Origin: Voacanga thouarsii | Lineage: Eukaryota > Streptophyta > Magnoliopsida > Gentianales > Apocynaceae | Assembly (NCBI GenBank): GCA_026120185.1 | Contig: JANUWF010001719.1 | Location: 372,001 to 436,000 of the forward strand | Length of the DNA: 64,000 bases | Direction of reading: 5' to 3' | Part shown: positions 1 through 10,765 of the stretch, piece after piece | Layout of the letters: the number at the start of each line of letters is the position of its first letter | Position numbering within the stretch: position 1 is the first letter of the stretch | Program-made: the position numbers and the translations under genes | Notes under the pieces: generated by a model | The model's input: only the letters and a program-made list of their open reading frames with translations | Database searches by the model: none | What the model was told of the DNA's origin: nothing

Positions 1-1162
1 GGCAGTACATGAAAAGATAGATATGCGCCTATTAGATGTTGTCACTCGCTTACTTGTATGGAAATTTAGAAAATGATGTTTACATGAAAATCCTCGAAGG
101 ATTTCATATGCCCGAAGCATATAAACATTATCCTCGTGAAAATTACTCCATCAAGTTGCGAAATCATTATATGGCCTGAAGCAATCTGGGCGCATGTGGT
201 TCACACGTCTTAGTGAATATTTATTGAAAGCGGGATTTAAAAATGACCAGGTATGTCCATGTGTTTTTATTAAGAAATCTGGTTCTAAATTTGTGATATT
301 AGCTATATATGTTGATGATATTAATCTTATTGGAACTCCTGAAGAGCTCCAAGAAACAATTGATTATTTAAAAAGAGAATTCGAAATCAAAGATTTTGGT
401 AAAACTAAATTTTGCCTTGGTTTACAAATTGAACATCTGGAGAGTGGAACATTTATTCATCAATCAACATATACAGCAAAAGTGCTAAAAAGATTTTACA
501 TGGACAAAGCACATCCATTGAGTATTCCAATGATCGTCCGATCATTAAATGTGGATAAAGATCCTTTCCGACCTCAAGAAAATGATGAAGAACTCCTTGG
601 TCCTGAAGTACCATATCTCAATGCAATTGGTGCATTGATGTATCTTGCTAATAATACAAGACCTGATATTGCTTTTGCTGTCAATTTATTAGCAAGATTT
701 AGTTCTTCACCAACACGACGACATTGGAATGAAATTAAACAAGTCCTTCGATATCTCCAAGCAGCTACTTCTTCAAATCATACTGAAATTATAGCCATTC
801 ATAAAGCAAGTCGAGAATGTGTATGGCTAAGATCCATGATTCATTATATCCGAGAAAGTTGTGGATTATCACCAATCTAAGATATTCCAACTCCTCTTTA
901 TGAAGACAATGCAGCTTGCATAACTCAATTACGAGGAGGATATATTAAAGGAGATCGGACAAAACATATTTCACCAAAATTCTTCTTTACTCATGAACTC
1001 CAGAAGAAATGTGAAATTGATGTGCTACAAATTCGGTCATGTGATAACCTCGCAGATATTTTCACGAAGACTTTACCGACTGCAACATTTGAGAAGTTGA
1101 GATATAAAATCGGTATGCGTCGGTTTAAAGATTTAAAGGAATCATCTCATCAGGGGGAGTAA
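1..1162 (+). pseudogene. Ty1/copia pol remnant: reverse transcriptase and RNase H
   Basis: This is the 3' part of a copia polyprotein, open at the left window edge. The RT core is open from 194 and includes the catalytic YVDD motif (IYVDDINLIG). The RNase H tail follows (CVWLRSMIHYIRES, then EDNAACI and NLADIFTKTLP, ending near 1162). Early frameshifts (around 50 and 160) and a stop at 878 make it non-functional. Compared with the related copy at 6325-7650, about 180 bp of RNase H are missing at 760, where LRYLQ joins directly to ATSSNH. A polypurine tract (CCAAGGGGGAG, 1275-1285) and the LTR follow, so orientation and 3' end are clear. Confidence 0.9.
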
Positions 1163-1285
1163 TAAACAGACATATATAATAATGTACTCTTTTTCCTTCA
1201 TTAGATTTTTTTTCCACTGGGTTTTTATCTAGTAAGGTTTTAACGAGGCATATTCTTTATGTATGGATGGACATCCAAGGGGGAG

Positions 1286-1652
1286 TGTTATGAATTATTG
1301 GAATCTCCATTAATTAGTGCAGGCTCCACTAATTATGGATTTATGTGAATTATTAGAAGATTTTTATGGATGTCCACCATTTAGTGGAGACACCACTAAT
1401 TAAGATTAGTGGAAGATGATGTATACCATGATGTAATCCACTAATTAGAGCTCTGTAAATAGAGCTATTCTCTAAGCTTGTAATACACCATCATTTTGTT
1501 AAAGAAAGATTAGTGAAAGAAAGATTAGAGAAAGAATTGTGAGAGAAAGAAAGAGAGAAGTTTGAAGAGAAATTCTTGTGCAAAGAATAGTTAGAATTTT
1601 CTTAGTGTGTAGTGTGTAGATTTTATTCTAACACTACCCTAATTTTATAACA
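1286..1652 (+). repeat. Copia LTR, copy A (3' LTR of the left element)
   Basis: A 367-bp LTR starting TGTTATGAAT and ending TTTTATAACA, so TGTTA/TAACA form its short terminal inverted repeat. It directly follows the polypurine tract. Inside are repeated TTAGTGGA/TCCACTAA blocks and a TATA-like AGCTCTGTAAATAGAGCT stretch near 1450. Four more full or partial copies of the same LTR lie between 1796 and 8143. Confidence 0.9.
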
Positions 1653-1790
1653 ATTTTTATTTTGTAATGTCCCTTCTTATCTTTTCTTAAGATTCGCTGT
1701 TGAGAGCAATGATGTGTACTTTTGGGAGACTCAGGCCCTCCATATGCCTACTATGCTAGTTCTCATTCTCCAAAAAAAGTTAAAAAAATA
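1653..1790. other. Spacer between two copia insertions
   Basis: About 140 bp of unrelated sequence separates the LTR ending at 1652 from the next element. It ends in ACGCC (1791-1795), which recurs at 8144-8148 and is read as the target-site duplication of the next element. No gene is seen. Confidence 0.6.
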
Positions 1791-1795
1791 ACGCC
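1791..1795. repeat. Left target-site duplication (ACGCC) of the copia unit
   Basis: ACGCC lies immediately before TGTTA of the 5' LTR and matches the five bases after the 3' LTR (8144-8148). Five bp is the normal target duplication length for copia integrases. Confidence 0.75.
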
Positions 1796-2156
1796 TGTTA
1801 TTAATATATTAAATTAGTGGAAGAAATTAGTAGAAGCTCCACTAATTAATGGAGGCTCCACTAATTATGAATTTATGTGAATTATTAGAAGATTTTTATG
1901 GATGTCCAACATTTAGTGGAGACACCACTAATTAAGATTAGTGGAAGATGATGTATGCCATGATGTAATCCACTAATTAGAACTCTATAAATAGAGTTAT
2001 TCTCTAAGTTTGTAATACACCATCATTTTGTGAAAGAAAGATTAGAGAAAATTGTGAGAGAAAAGAAAGAGAGAAATTCTTGTGCAAAGAATAGTTAGAG
2101 TTTTATTAGTGTGTAGTGTAAAAATTTTATTCTAACACTACCCAAATTTTATAACA
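1796..2156 (+). repeat. Copia LTR, copy B (5' LTR)
   Basis: A 361-bp LTR from TGTTATTAAT to TTTTATAACA, same family as 1286-1652 and closest in its first bases to 7780-8143 (both have the AATATATTAAATTAGTGGAAG-type start). It is followed by CGTTATCAGCACGAG, the position of a primer-binding site. A CTATAAATAGAG TATA box lies near 1985. Confidence 0.88.
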
Positions 2157-2175
2157 CGTTATCAGCACGAGTCTC
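2157..2175 (+). promoter_or_regulatory. Candidate primer-binding site
   Basis: CGTTATCAGCACGAG directly follows the LTR end. Copia elements often prime here from an internal part of initiator tRNA-Met. CAGCACG could pair with the anticodon-arm half of that tRNA, but the match is short and I did not confirm it. Confidence 0.4.
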
Positions 2176-2257
2176 TACCGTTACAAAAGTCAGAAGACTA
2201 AGTATGAGTCTCTACCGTTACACAAGCCAGAAGACAGGTACGTGTTTATTAATCTCT

Positions 2258-2490
2258 ATGGCTAACCTAGCTAAACTCGAATTTGTAGCCCTTGATATTT
2301 CTGAAAAAATTATATGTCATGAGTTCTCGATACAGAAATACATCTAAATGCTGAAGGCCTTAGTGAAACTATTCAAGCAAATAATAGTACATCTGCACAA
2401 CACAAGGCTAAAGCTTTGATTTTTATTCGTCGTCATCTCGATGAAAATTTGAAAATAGAATATCTTACCGAAAAATATCCATATGGACAT
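2258..2490 (+). pseudogene. Copia gag N-terminus, truncated
   Basis: Translation begins MANLAKLEFVALDIS and continues to LNAEGLSETI, KALIFIRRHLDENLK and YLTEKYPY, the familiar start of copia-type gag proteins of this lineage. A stop interrupts it near 2320. The sequence breaks off at about 2490, where an inverted LTR fragment is joined, so only about 75 codons remain. Confidence 0.8.
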
Positions 2491-2700
2491 CCATAAAAAT
2501 CTTCTCTAATACTTCATATAAATCCATAATTAGTGGAGCCTCCACTAATTAATGGAGTTTCTAATAATTTTAAGATATCCATAACACTCCCCCTTGGATG
2601 TCAATCCATTACATAAAGAATATGCCTCGTTAAAATCGTATTAGATAAAAAGCCAGTGAGAAAAAAATCTAGTAAAGGAAAAAGAGTACACTATTCTATA
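2487..2700 (-). repeat. Inverted copia LTR start plus polypurine tract and tail
   Basis: Read on the minus strand, 2700-2587 is the 3' untranslated tail and polypurine tract (CCAAGGGGGAG), and 2586-2487 is the first 100 bp of the LTR (TGTTATGG...). The LTR is cut where it meets gag at about 2487. Confidence 0.8.
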
Positions 2701-2889
2701 TGTCTGTAGATCTTTCTTGTACTGTTTCTGTTCTCCCCTTAATTTAGGGAATAATGATAAGAGAAAAGAAAAAGAAATATAAAAAATGATAACAAGAGAA
2801 TAATATTACACAAGAGAATAAGAAAAGAAATGTAAGAAAATAATGGCAAGTAGAAAATGCCGAGAAATCTATTATAAATATCTCTTTTT

Positions 2890-3290
2890 GTTTTTTTTTT
2901 CTCGCTAGGTTTTTATCTAGTAAGGTTTTAACGAAGTATATTCTTTATGTAATGGATGAACATCCAAGGGGGGGTGTTATGAATGTCTTAAAATTATTGG
3001 AAGCTCCATTAATTAGTGGAGGCTCCACTAATTATGGATTTATGTGAATTATTAGAGAAGATTTTTATAGATGTCCACCATTTAGTGGAGACACCACTAA
3101 TTAAGATTAGTGGAAGATGATGTATGCCATGATGTATTCCACTAATTAGAGCTCTATAAATAGAGCTATTCTCTAAACTTGTAATACACCATCATTTTGT
3201 GAAAGAAAGATTAGTAAAAGAAATATTAGAGAAAATTGTGAGAAAAAAGAAAGAGAGAAATTCTTATGCAAAGAATAGTTAGAGTTTTAA
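2890..3290 (+). repeat. Forward copia tail, polypurine tract and truncated LTR (copy D)
   Basis: The tail starts near 2898 (CTCGCTAGGTTTTTATC), the polypurine tract ends at 2974, and the LTR begins TGTTATGAATG at 2975. It keeps a CTATAAATAGAG box near 3165 but stops at about 3290, before the usual TAACA end. With 2487-2700 it forms two tails facing away from each other, a palindrome with a roughly 190-bp A-rich spacer. Confidence 0.82.
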
Positions 3291-3770
3291 TCTTGCAATG
3301 AATAAAAAAAGATTCAATGAAATATAAAATATATCAAATCATGCATGTTGCTCATTGAAATTTACACACCAATCTATTAGTGAGAACAATAGATTCATTA
3401 TATTAAAGGTAATGGAGCACATAATCATCATAATATTATTTAAGAAGATCACCACTAATGATTATTCTGATGGAGAATAATCACTAATAATTATTAATTA
3501 TTATTAATAAGGAGATTATTCTGATATTGTTATGATGATATTCACTATTTATATGCTGCAATATTCTTTATGGTAAATATTCGATAAAATAATTATTTCA
3601 TGATTATGGTACCATTAATCGCACCATGATTATTTTTTAGTATGATGGCATTATTTCATTCATGTCTCCTTTAATATTAATTGTATGTCTTTATTCTGGG
3701 AGTGCCGATATCTTCTGGTTTTAACATAATCAATATCAATCATGGTTTTATTTGGAGTTTTATTTGTGAT
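3291..3770. other. AT-rich filler inside the copia unit
   Basis: About 480 bp with very high A+T and no recognisable copia coding or LTR sequence. Short repeats of the type ATTATTAATAAT and CACTAATGATTATTC occur near 3440-3540. I see no gene. Confidence 0.5.
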
Positions 3771-3771
3771 A

Positions 3772-5115
3772 TTATATCAATGCACTAATTGCACTGAGAT
3801 ATGGTACTTCAGGACCAAAGAGTTCTTCATCATCTTCTTGAGGTCGGAAAGAATCTTTATTCACATTTAATGACCGGACGATCATTGGAATACTCAATGG
3901 ATGTGCTTTGTCCATGTAAAATCTTTTTAGCACTTTTACTGTGTATGTTGATTGATGAATAAATATTCCACTTTCCAGATGTTCAATTTGTAAACTAAGG
4001 CAAATTTTGGTTTTACCAAAATCCTTAATTTCGAATTCTCTTTTTAAATAATCAATTGTTTCTTGGAGCTCTTCAGGAGTTCCAATAAGATTAATATCAT
4101 CAACATATATAGTTAATATCACAAATTTAGAACCAGATTTTTTAATAAAAATACATGGACATACCTGATCATTTTTAAATTCCTCTTTTAATAAATATTC
4201 ACTAAGATGAGTGAACCACATGCGCTCAGATTGCTTCAGGCCATATAATGATTTCTGCAACTTGATGGAGTAATTTTCGTGAGGATAATGTTTATATGCT
4301 TCAGGCATATGAAATCATTCCGGAATTTTCATATAAATATCATTTTCTAAATTTCCATACAAGTAAGCAGTGACAACATCTAATAGGCGCATATCTATCT
4401 TTTCATGTACTGCCAAACTGATAAGATATCAGAGTGTAATAGCATCAACAACAGGAAAATAAGTTTCATCATCATCAATACCTAGTCTTTGTGAAAAACC
4501 TTAGACTACTAATCGCGCTTTATATCGTACGATTTCACTTTCTTCATTGCGCTTTCGCATAAATATCCATTTGTAGCCAACAGGTTTTACACCTTCTCGT
4601 GTTCGGACTGTAGGTCCGAAGACTTCACGTTTTGTCAGTGCATTTAACTCCGATTGAATTGCATTTTTCCATTGTAGCCAATCTTTTCTATGTCGACATT
4701 CATCAACTGATATTGGTTTAGGATCATCACTATCCTGTGTAACATCAAGAGATATATTGTATGCAAATATATTATCAATAACAGTTTCTATCCGATTCCA
4801 ACTTCTACCGAAAGTGGTATAATTGATAGAAATTTCAGTGTTACTTTCATCAACGTCTAGTTCTTTATCATCAATTTTCTCTTGGTCTTTATCATTCTTT
4901 TCTTCAATATGATCTTCTGGATCAGTTAATCCTCTTTTCTGTCGAGGATTTTTATCTTTGGACCCAAGAGGTCGGCCACGGTTCTGGCGTGCTTTTGACT
5001 CAGAAGCTATAAGTATAATATTTTGTTCTGCTGGAACTTCAATTCGAATAGGAGCATTTATAGCTAGAATACTCGATTTTGTAACTCTTCTGGAGTCAAC
5101 AAAAGCGTCTGACAT
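3772..5115 (-). pseudogene. Inverted Ty1/copia pol: integrase C-end to reverse transcriptase
   Basis: On the minus strand an open stretch (5115-4504) carries the basic, charged integrase tail (GRPLGSKDKNPRQKRG) and the RT start (WLQWKNAIQSELNAL, PVGYKWIFMRKR, KARLVV). A TAG at 4503-4501 interrupts it, after which RT continues (DETYFPVVDAITL, DVVTAYLYGNLENDIYMKIPE). It then runs in 4308-3772 through SLYGLKQSERMW and IYVDDINLIGTP to LSAISAL. It is opposite in orientation to the flanking LTRs and shares the 4504-3772 part with 6240-7000 as an inverted repeat. Confidence 0.88.
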
Positions 5116-5690
5116 TTGATTTGCAATGCTTTACAAATGAATTATCTTTAATAATAAGTCCTTCAGGCATATGAAATCTAGATTCGGGGATTTTTTTCTC
5201 ATCAGGGGGAGTAATAAATAGACATATAGAATAGTGTGCTTTTCTTCAGTAGAAAAAGACGGTAGTTTTTCTAATACGGATTTCTTACCCAAATGAATTT
5301 GAGTAATATAAAGATGTCCAATCCTATTTTCCTCATTTGTTTCAACATGATACCCATTTAAAAATAAAATAGAACAAAATAGCTGCTGAGGATAAAACAT
5401 CATTAAATTACACTAATATCTGTATGACAAGAAACAATTGATTATTCGACATCAAGGATGGTTCGTCCCTGATATTAGTGTGTTGTCCAATGCCTCATTA
5501 GTGATCTTGTGCACTTTTATTAGTGTCACAGTAATATCTGTTTCGTTTCTTGGTGTATTTGTTTCACACTAATACAGATATCACTAATAATGATATTGAT
5601 GTATGTTTCTGTTTCTGTTTCTATTCTCTTTCTGTCAAACGTAAATCTTATTAGAATATAATGAAAATACAAAAATATCAGGGTGAGGCT
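5116..5690. other. Junction patchwork inside the copia unit
   Basis: 5158-5190 (minus) repeats the RT words around MPEA (CTTCAGGCATATGAAATC), while 5200-5245 (plus) repeats the tail just after the stop codon (CATCAGGGGGAGTAATAAA). The strand therefore switches within tens of bases. 5250-5690 is AT-rich and not assigned. Confidence 0.55.
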
Positions 5691-5691
5691 T

Positions 5692-6180
5692 TTAGTTCTT
5701 TTGGACACTGCTATCACCAATTAAATGGTCTATCCTACCGTCTGGGTGTTCAAAAAAATCTGATACATCCATATGTGTAATATTAATATTAAGATCTTCA
5801 GGATCAATATCATCATCTGCAGCATCATTTACTGGATGTTGAGAAAAATTTACTTCCATATTTTTATTTTTCAATGAAACTTGATACAATTCAACTAAAT
5901 ACTTAGTCGTACGACAGGTACGTGACCAATGACCTTTCATGCCACATCTATAACATGTATCCTCATAATTTTCTTTCATTTCTTTTTCTTTTTCTTTTCC
6001 CTTATGATCTTTTCTGTTCCACTTCAGGTGGCCAGTATTTCTCACAGTTTGATTATGATTGTGATAAGGGAAATATCGAGCGTGTCCACGACCATAACCA
6101 CGACCACGGCCACGGCCACGATCATGACTATAACGATAGCTTCTGCTGGATCGATCAACGGATATATTAGGATAACGTTA
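5692..6180 (-). pseudogene. Inverted copia gag C-terminus with CCHC zinc knuckle
   Basis: Read on the minus strand, an Arg-Gly rich stretch (RGRGRGRGYGRGHARY) near 6120-6070 is followed by HLKWNRKDHKGKEKEKE and the nucleic-acid binding knuckle CYRCGMKGHWSRTC (CX2CX4HX4C, all four ligands present). An acidic tail follows (ADDDIDPEDLN) to the stop at 5692. It lies next to the inverted pol but protease and most of integrase are missing between them. Confidence 0.85.
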
Positions 6181-6188
6181 TCCTAATA
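6165..6188. repeat. Perfect 24-bp palindrome at a strand-switch point
   Basis: The 24 bases centred on AACGTT read the same on both strands. Half of it (GGTTATCCTAATA) is repeated at 6224-6236 after a TA run (6202-6222). It sits between inverted gag (left) and forward RT (right), where the element changes strand. Confidence 0.8.
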
Positions 6189-6239
6189 AATAAATAAATA
6201 AATATATATATATATATATATAAGGTTATCCTAATACCA

Positions 6240-7660
6240 AGGTTTTTCACAAAGACCAAGTATTAATTATGATGAAACTTATTCTTCTATTGTTGATACT
6301 ATTACACTCCGATATCTTATCAATTTGGCAGTACATGAAAAAATATATATGCGCCTATTAGATGTTGTCACTGCTTACTTGTATGAAAATTTAAAAAATG
6401 ATATTTACATGAAAATCCCCGAAAGATTTCATATGCCTGAAGCATATAAACATTGTCCTCGTGAAAATTACTCCATTAAGTTGCAGAAATTATTAGATGG
6501 CCTGAAGCAATCTGAGCGCATGTGGTTCACTCGTCTTAGTGAATATTTATTAAAAACGGGATTTAAAAATGACCAGGTATGTCCATGTGTTTTTATTAAA
6601 AAATTTGGTTCTAAATTTGTGATATTAGCTATATATGTTGATGATATTAATCTTATTAGAACTCCTGAAGAGCTCCAAGAAACAATTGATTATTTAAAAA
6701 GAGAATTCGAAATCAAGGATTTTGGTAAAACCAAATTTTGCCTTGATTTATAAATTGAACATCTGGAAAGTGGAACATTTATTCATCAATCAACATATAC
6801 AGCAAAAGTGCTAAAAAGATTTTACATGAATAAATCACATCCATTGAGTATTCCAATGATCGCCCGGTCATTAAATGTGAATAAAGATCCTTTCCGACCT
6901 CAAGAAGATGATGAAGAACTCCTTGGTCCTGAAGTACCATATCTCAGTGCAATTGGTGCATTGATGTATCTTGTTAATAATACACGACCTGATATTACTT
7001 TTGCTGTCAATTTATTAGCAAGATTTAGTTCTTCACCAACACGATGACATTGGAATAGAATTAAACAAGTCCTTCGATATCTCCAAGGTACAATTGATCT
7101 CGAATTATTTTATTCAAATAAAATCAGCCCAACATTGTAGGTTATGTAGATACTGATTATTTATCTGATCCACATAAAGCACGTTCTCAGACGGGTTATC
7201 TATTTACATGTGAAAATATTGCTATATCATGGCATTCTACAAAACAATTTATAGCAGTTACTTCTTCAAATCATGTTGAAATTATAATCATTCATGAAGC
7301 AAGTCAAGAATGTGTATGGCTAATATCTATGATTCATTATATCCGAGAAAGTTGTGAATTATCATCGATCAAAGATATTCCAACTCCTCTTTATGAAGAC
7401 AATGCAGCTTGCATAGCTCAATTATGAGGAGGATATATTAAAGGAGATCGGACAAAACATATTTCACCAAAATTCTTCTTTACTCATGAACTCCAGAAGA
7501 AATGTGAAATTGATGTGCTACAAATTTGGTCATGTGACAACCTCATAGATTTTTTCACAAAGACTTTACCGACTGCAACATTTGAGAAGTTGAGATATAA
7601 AATCGGTATGCGTCAGTTTAAAGATTTAAATGAATCATCTCATCAGGGGGAGTAATAAAC
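6240..7660 (+). pseudogene. Ty1/copia pol: reverse transcriptase and RNase H
   Basis: Forward RT starts with GFSQRPSINYDETYSSIVD near 6243 and runs through DVVTAYLYENLKNDIYMKIPE and IYVDDINLI to a stop at 6751 (CLDL*). It continues in 6808-7047 (FYMNKSHPLSIPM, EVPYLSAIGALMYL, RPDITFAVNLLARFSSSPT). RNase H follows with several stops (7048-7660; EDNAACIAQL, KHISPKFFF, HELQKKCEIDVLQIW). Polypurine tract and LTR come next. Stops at 6751, 7047 and 7425 show it is dead. Confidence 0.9.
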
Positions 7661-7779
7661 AGACATATAGAATAATGTACTCTTTTTCCTTCACTAGATT
7701 TTTTTTCCACTGGGTTTTTATTTAGTAAGGTTTTAATGAGGCATATTCTTTATGTAATGGATGGACATCCAAGGGGGAA

Positions 7780-8143
7780 TGTTATGAATATATTAAATTA
7801 GTGGAAGAAATAAGTGGAAGCTCTACTAATTAATGGAGGCTCCACTAATTATGGATTTATGTGAATTATTAGATAAAATTTTTATAGATGTCCACCATTT
7901 AGTGGAGACACCACTAATTAAGATTAGTGGAAGATGATGTATGTCATGATGTATTCTACTAATTAAAGCTCTATAAATAGAGCTATTCTCTAAACTTGTA
8001 AAACACCATCATTTTAGTGAAAGAAAGATTAGAAAAAATTGTTAGAGAAAAGAAAGAGAGAAATTCTTATGCAAAGAATAGTTAGAGTTTTATTAGTGTA
8101 TAGTGTGAAAATTTTATTCTAACACTACCCAAATTTTATAACA
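7780..8143 (+). repeat. Copia LTR, copy E (3' LTR)
   Basis: 364 bp from TGTTATGAATATATT to TTTTATAACA, preceded by the polypurine tract CCAAGGGGGAA. It is followed by ACGCC (8144-8148), matching the bases before the LTR at 1796. TATA box CTATAAATAGAG near 7970. Confidence 0.9.
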
Positions 8144-8148
8144 ACGCC

Positions 8149-8929
8149 AATTTTTTTACATTTTATTTTTGACATTTTGTTTATCCACATATGAAGTTTT
8201 CTATGTCAAATTGAACTCTAATCAAACCATACCAATCAATTATGTTTCAGCCTGAGACTAGAAAGAACTAATTATGGAGGTGAAGTATAACTTAAATAAT
8301 CAGAAAATGTTTGTCAAAGAATAAAGAAACTGTCCCATATAAATTTATTGCAGTATCTGACCTCAATTTCACCATCTTCCGAGGTGTCACAGTTATTACC
8401 ACCTTAAAGTTATGGATATTTCTCCAAGGCCCCCAGGCACTGATATTTCAGATACAGGCAGAATACATGTTTGGACACACAAAAATAAGTATCCAAATTT
8501 ATTTCATTTTTATTTTTTTACTTGCAAAAATATCTATTTTATCTGTTTCTATTTATCTGTTACACTTAATTACTTTATATAATTTTAAAAAAAGTAATTA
8601 ATCTCTTAATTTCATACAGCTTTGTTTATGCATTCCAAAAGTACTTTTGAATTTAATATTCTCTACAACTATTTTCTTAATTTATTTGCTCAACTCTCTC
8701 TCTCAAGTTATTACACTTTCATTTTTGAAAATTATTTAATATAAGGGTATAGTAGTAAAATTAACATTAATGACACCTAAATTTTTTCAATATAATAGAT
8801 ACAAAAAATACTAAATTTTTTTTATTTGTGATAGATAAATAAAGACGGAGAGTGTAAGATATTTCTCCCCAAAACATATTTCTAGGAGATGCATAGTCTA
8901 TCCCACGTACACTTGAGAGTTATTTTTCC

Positions 8930-8985
<56 letters not shown>

Positions 8986-9110
8986 TTATATATAGAATGT
9001 CGATTAGACAATTGCAACTTATTAATAAACTTACAATATTTAAAAATTATGTTACTTTCAATGTACACATAGGACTTATACATTGATTGGCCATGCTATA
9101 CAAATTAAAT

Positions 9111-9150
<40 letters not shown>

Positions 9151-9182
9151 AATTTTAATTAGAATCGAAATAAAAAAAATAC
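8149..9182. other. AT-rich intergenic DNA with two TA microsatellites
   Basis: No gene is recognised. (TA)n runs lie at about 8934-8973 and 9115-9146. Short open frames here are low-complexity and not supported as genes. Confidence 0.6.
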
Positions 9183-10410
9183 TCTTTTCGTTTCAAAATA
9201 TTTATTTATAAAATTTTTTTATTTTGTTTCAAAATACTTGTTCATGTATATATTTCTAGAACTAATGATTAATTTCTTCTCATTTTATCCTCATTTATTT
9301 TAAATCAATTGTACAATTTTTTAAAACTCTTCTTTTATTCTCGACAATTTTTACCAGTCAATAACTATCATGTTTTTAATATAGATAGAATAAAATTTTA
9401 TTTAAATTATAGTATTATTTTTAATACTCTTAATTATATATATAAAATATTTCATGAACAAATATTTTGAAACCGCGGGAATATTTTTCTTGATCGGCAA
9501 AGGATTAAGAGAAGCCCTATGTCTCCTTCATTTCAACCTGCATTTAATGGTAGTTTTTTTAAACTTTGTCAGATTGGTCAGTTGCGTGTATTTGAATCAT
9601 CCTTTTGTTTTGATTCATTTGCAGTTTGTATCAGCCGCCATCACAAAAAAGATGAAATGACAAATATGTACCTGATGATTGTCTTATCTAATGGGCCGGA
9701 TAGATTATGCCGGCTAAGAATATAGTACGCACCATGAATTTAGGAGTTTTTTTTTTCTTTTATTGGAAAGCTACATTTGAAAAGTTTTCTATGAAAAGAA
9801 CTTTTTTTCTTGTTAAAAAAAATAACGATTGAGGTATTAATAAATTGACTCTAAATATTATAAGGATATTTAGTACTTTTTCCGTTTCAAGTTACTTGTA
9901 TATAAAAGTTTTTATTTTATTTCAAAATTATGTTCATGTATATATTTTTAAAATTAATGTTTAGTTTTTTTTATTTTATTCATATTTATTTTAAATTAAT
10001 TATATAACTTTTTTAAAAAAAATTCTTATTTTTTAAAAAATTTCACCAACTAATAACTATCGTATTTTTAATATGGGTAGAATAGAAATTTTATTTAAAA
10101 TATATTTTTTTTGTTTCAAAATATTTGTTCATGAAACCCTTTGTACAGATTAAGGGTGTTAAAAATAATACTACAATTTAGATAAAGTTTCTATTCTACC
10201 CATATTAAAAATATGATAGTTATTGGTTAATGAAAATTTCTAAGAAGCAATAAGAAAAAAGAATTTTAAAAAGGTGTGTAGTTGACTTAAAATGAAATGA
10301 GAGTAAAATGTAAATAAATTAATCATTAATTCTAAAAATATGAACATAAACAAATATTTTGAAACATAATGAAAAAGTTTCATGAATAAGTATTTTGAAA
10401 CAAAATGAGT
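9183..10410. repeat. Three copies of one MITE-like family, two of them head to head
   Basis: Copy 1 is 9183-9470 (+), copy 2 about 9885-10120 (+) and copy 3 about 10125-10410 (-). Shared words are CGTTTCAAAATATTTGTTCATG at the ends, CTCATTTATTTTAAAT in the first half, CAATAACTATCATGTTTTTAAT near the middle and ATGAACAAATATTTTGAAAC at the far end. Copies 2 and 3 form a long inverted repeat with almost no spacer. Precise ends and target repeats are blurred by AT-rich flanks. Confidence 0.7.
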
Positions 10411-10415
10411 AATTA

Positions 10416-10690
10416 CCTCCGTTTCACAATGTAAGTTGTTTTAGACTTGAAAAGTTTTTTTTATAATATAAGTCGTTTTACAAAATTTAATAAAAATTTA
10501 ATATTTTTTCTAACTCTACCCCTCCCTGCAATTTTTCTCTTCTCACTAATCATGATCCAACTCTCTCCAATTATCAAAGTAGATAAATATTTAATTATAA
10601 GTATTTTTGAAAGTTTAGTTTTAATTTATAATTTATAGACTTTTAATTCCCATGTATAAATTTAAAATGACTTATATTATGAAAAAAATA
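10416..10690. mobile_element. Degenerate Stowaway-like MITE
   Basis: Begins TACCTCCGTTTCACAATGTAAG and ends ...AAATGACTTATATTATGAAAA, giving imperfect terminal inverted repeats (CCGTTTCACAATGTAAGT against TTTTTTCATAATATAAGT) of the common plant CTCCGTTTCA type. There is no coding capacity. It lies about 300 bp before the P450 start codon. Confidence 0.55.
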
Positions 10691-10765
10691 TAATATTATT
10701 TTCAACATATTTAATCTGTATGCAAATGATTTTATGAATAAATATTTTTAAATAGAAAGAGTAAT

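Larger units (their letters stand above)
1796..8143 (+). mobile_element. Complete but internally scrambled Ty1/copia element with target duplication
   Basis: The unit starts with an LTR at 1796 and ends with an LTR at 8143. Both flanks carry the same 5 bases, ACGCC (1791-1795 and 8144-8148), as expected for one integration event. Inside, the order is abnormal: gag start (2258-2484), an inverted LTR end (to 2586), a forward tail plus LTR (2898-3290), inverted RT (4504-3772), inverted integrase C-end/RT N-end (5115-4501), a forward polypurine-type tail (5200-5245), inverted gag with zinc knuckle (6180-5692), then forward RT, RNase H, polypurine tract and LTR (6240-8143). This could be a rearranged reverse-transcription product or later nested insertions. 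The LTR pair and flanks are seen directly; the history is inference. Confidence 0.8.

Noticed and set aside
5922..6186. Two overlapping plus-strand open frames rich in His/Asp or Thr/Ile
   Set aside because: They are antisense shadows of the minus-strand gag with its Arg-Gly repeat.
8889..9086. Open frames on both strands with Ile-Tyr runs
   Set aside because: Products of the TA microsatellite, without start context or domain.
9454..9725. Two short plus-strand frames before the P450 gene
   Set aside because: No recognised motif or splice-consistent partner, and they overlap in different frames.
10447..10638. 63-codon frame upstream of CYP88
   Set aside because: Lies inside a degenerate MITE; hydrophobic AT-driven composition.
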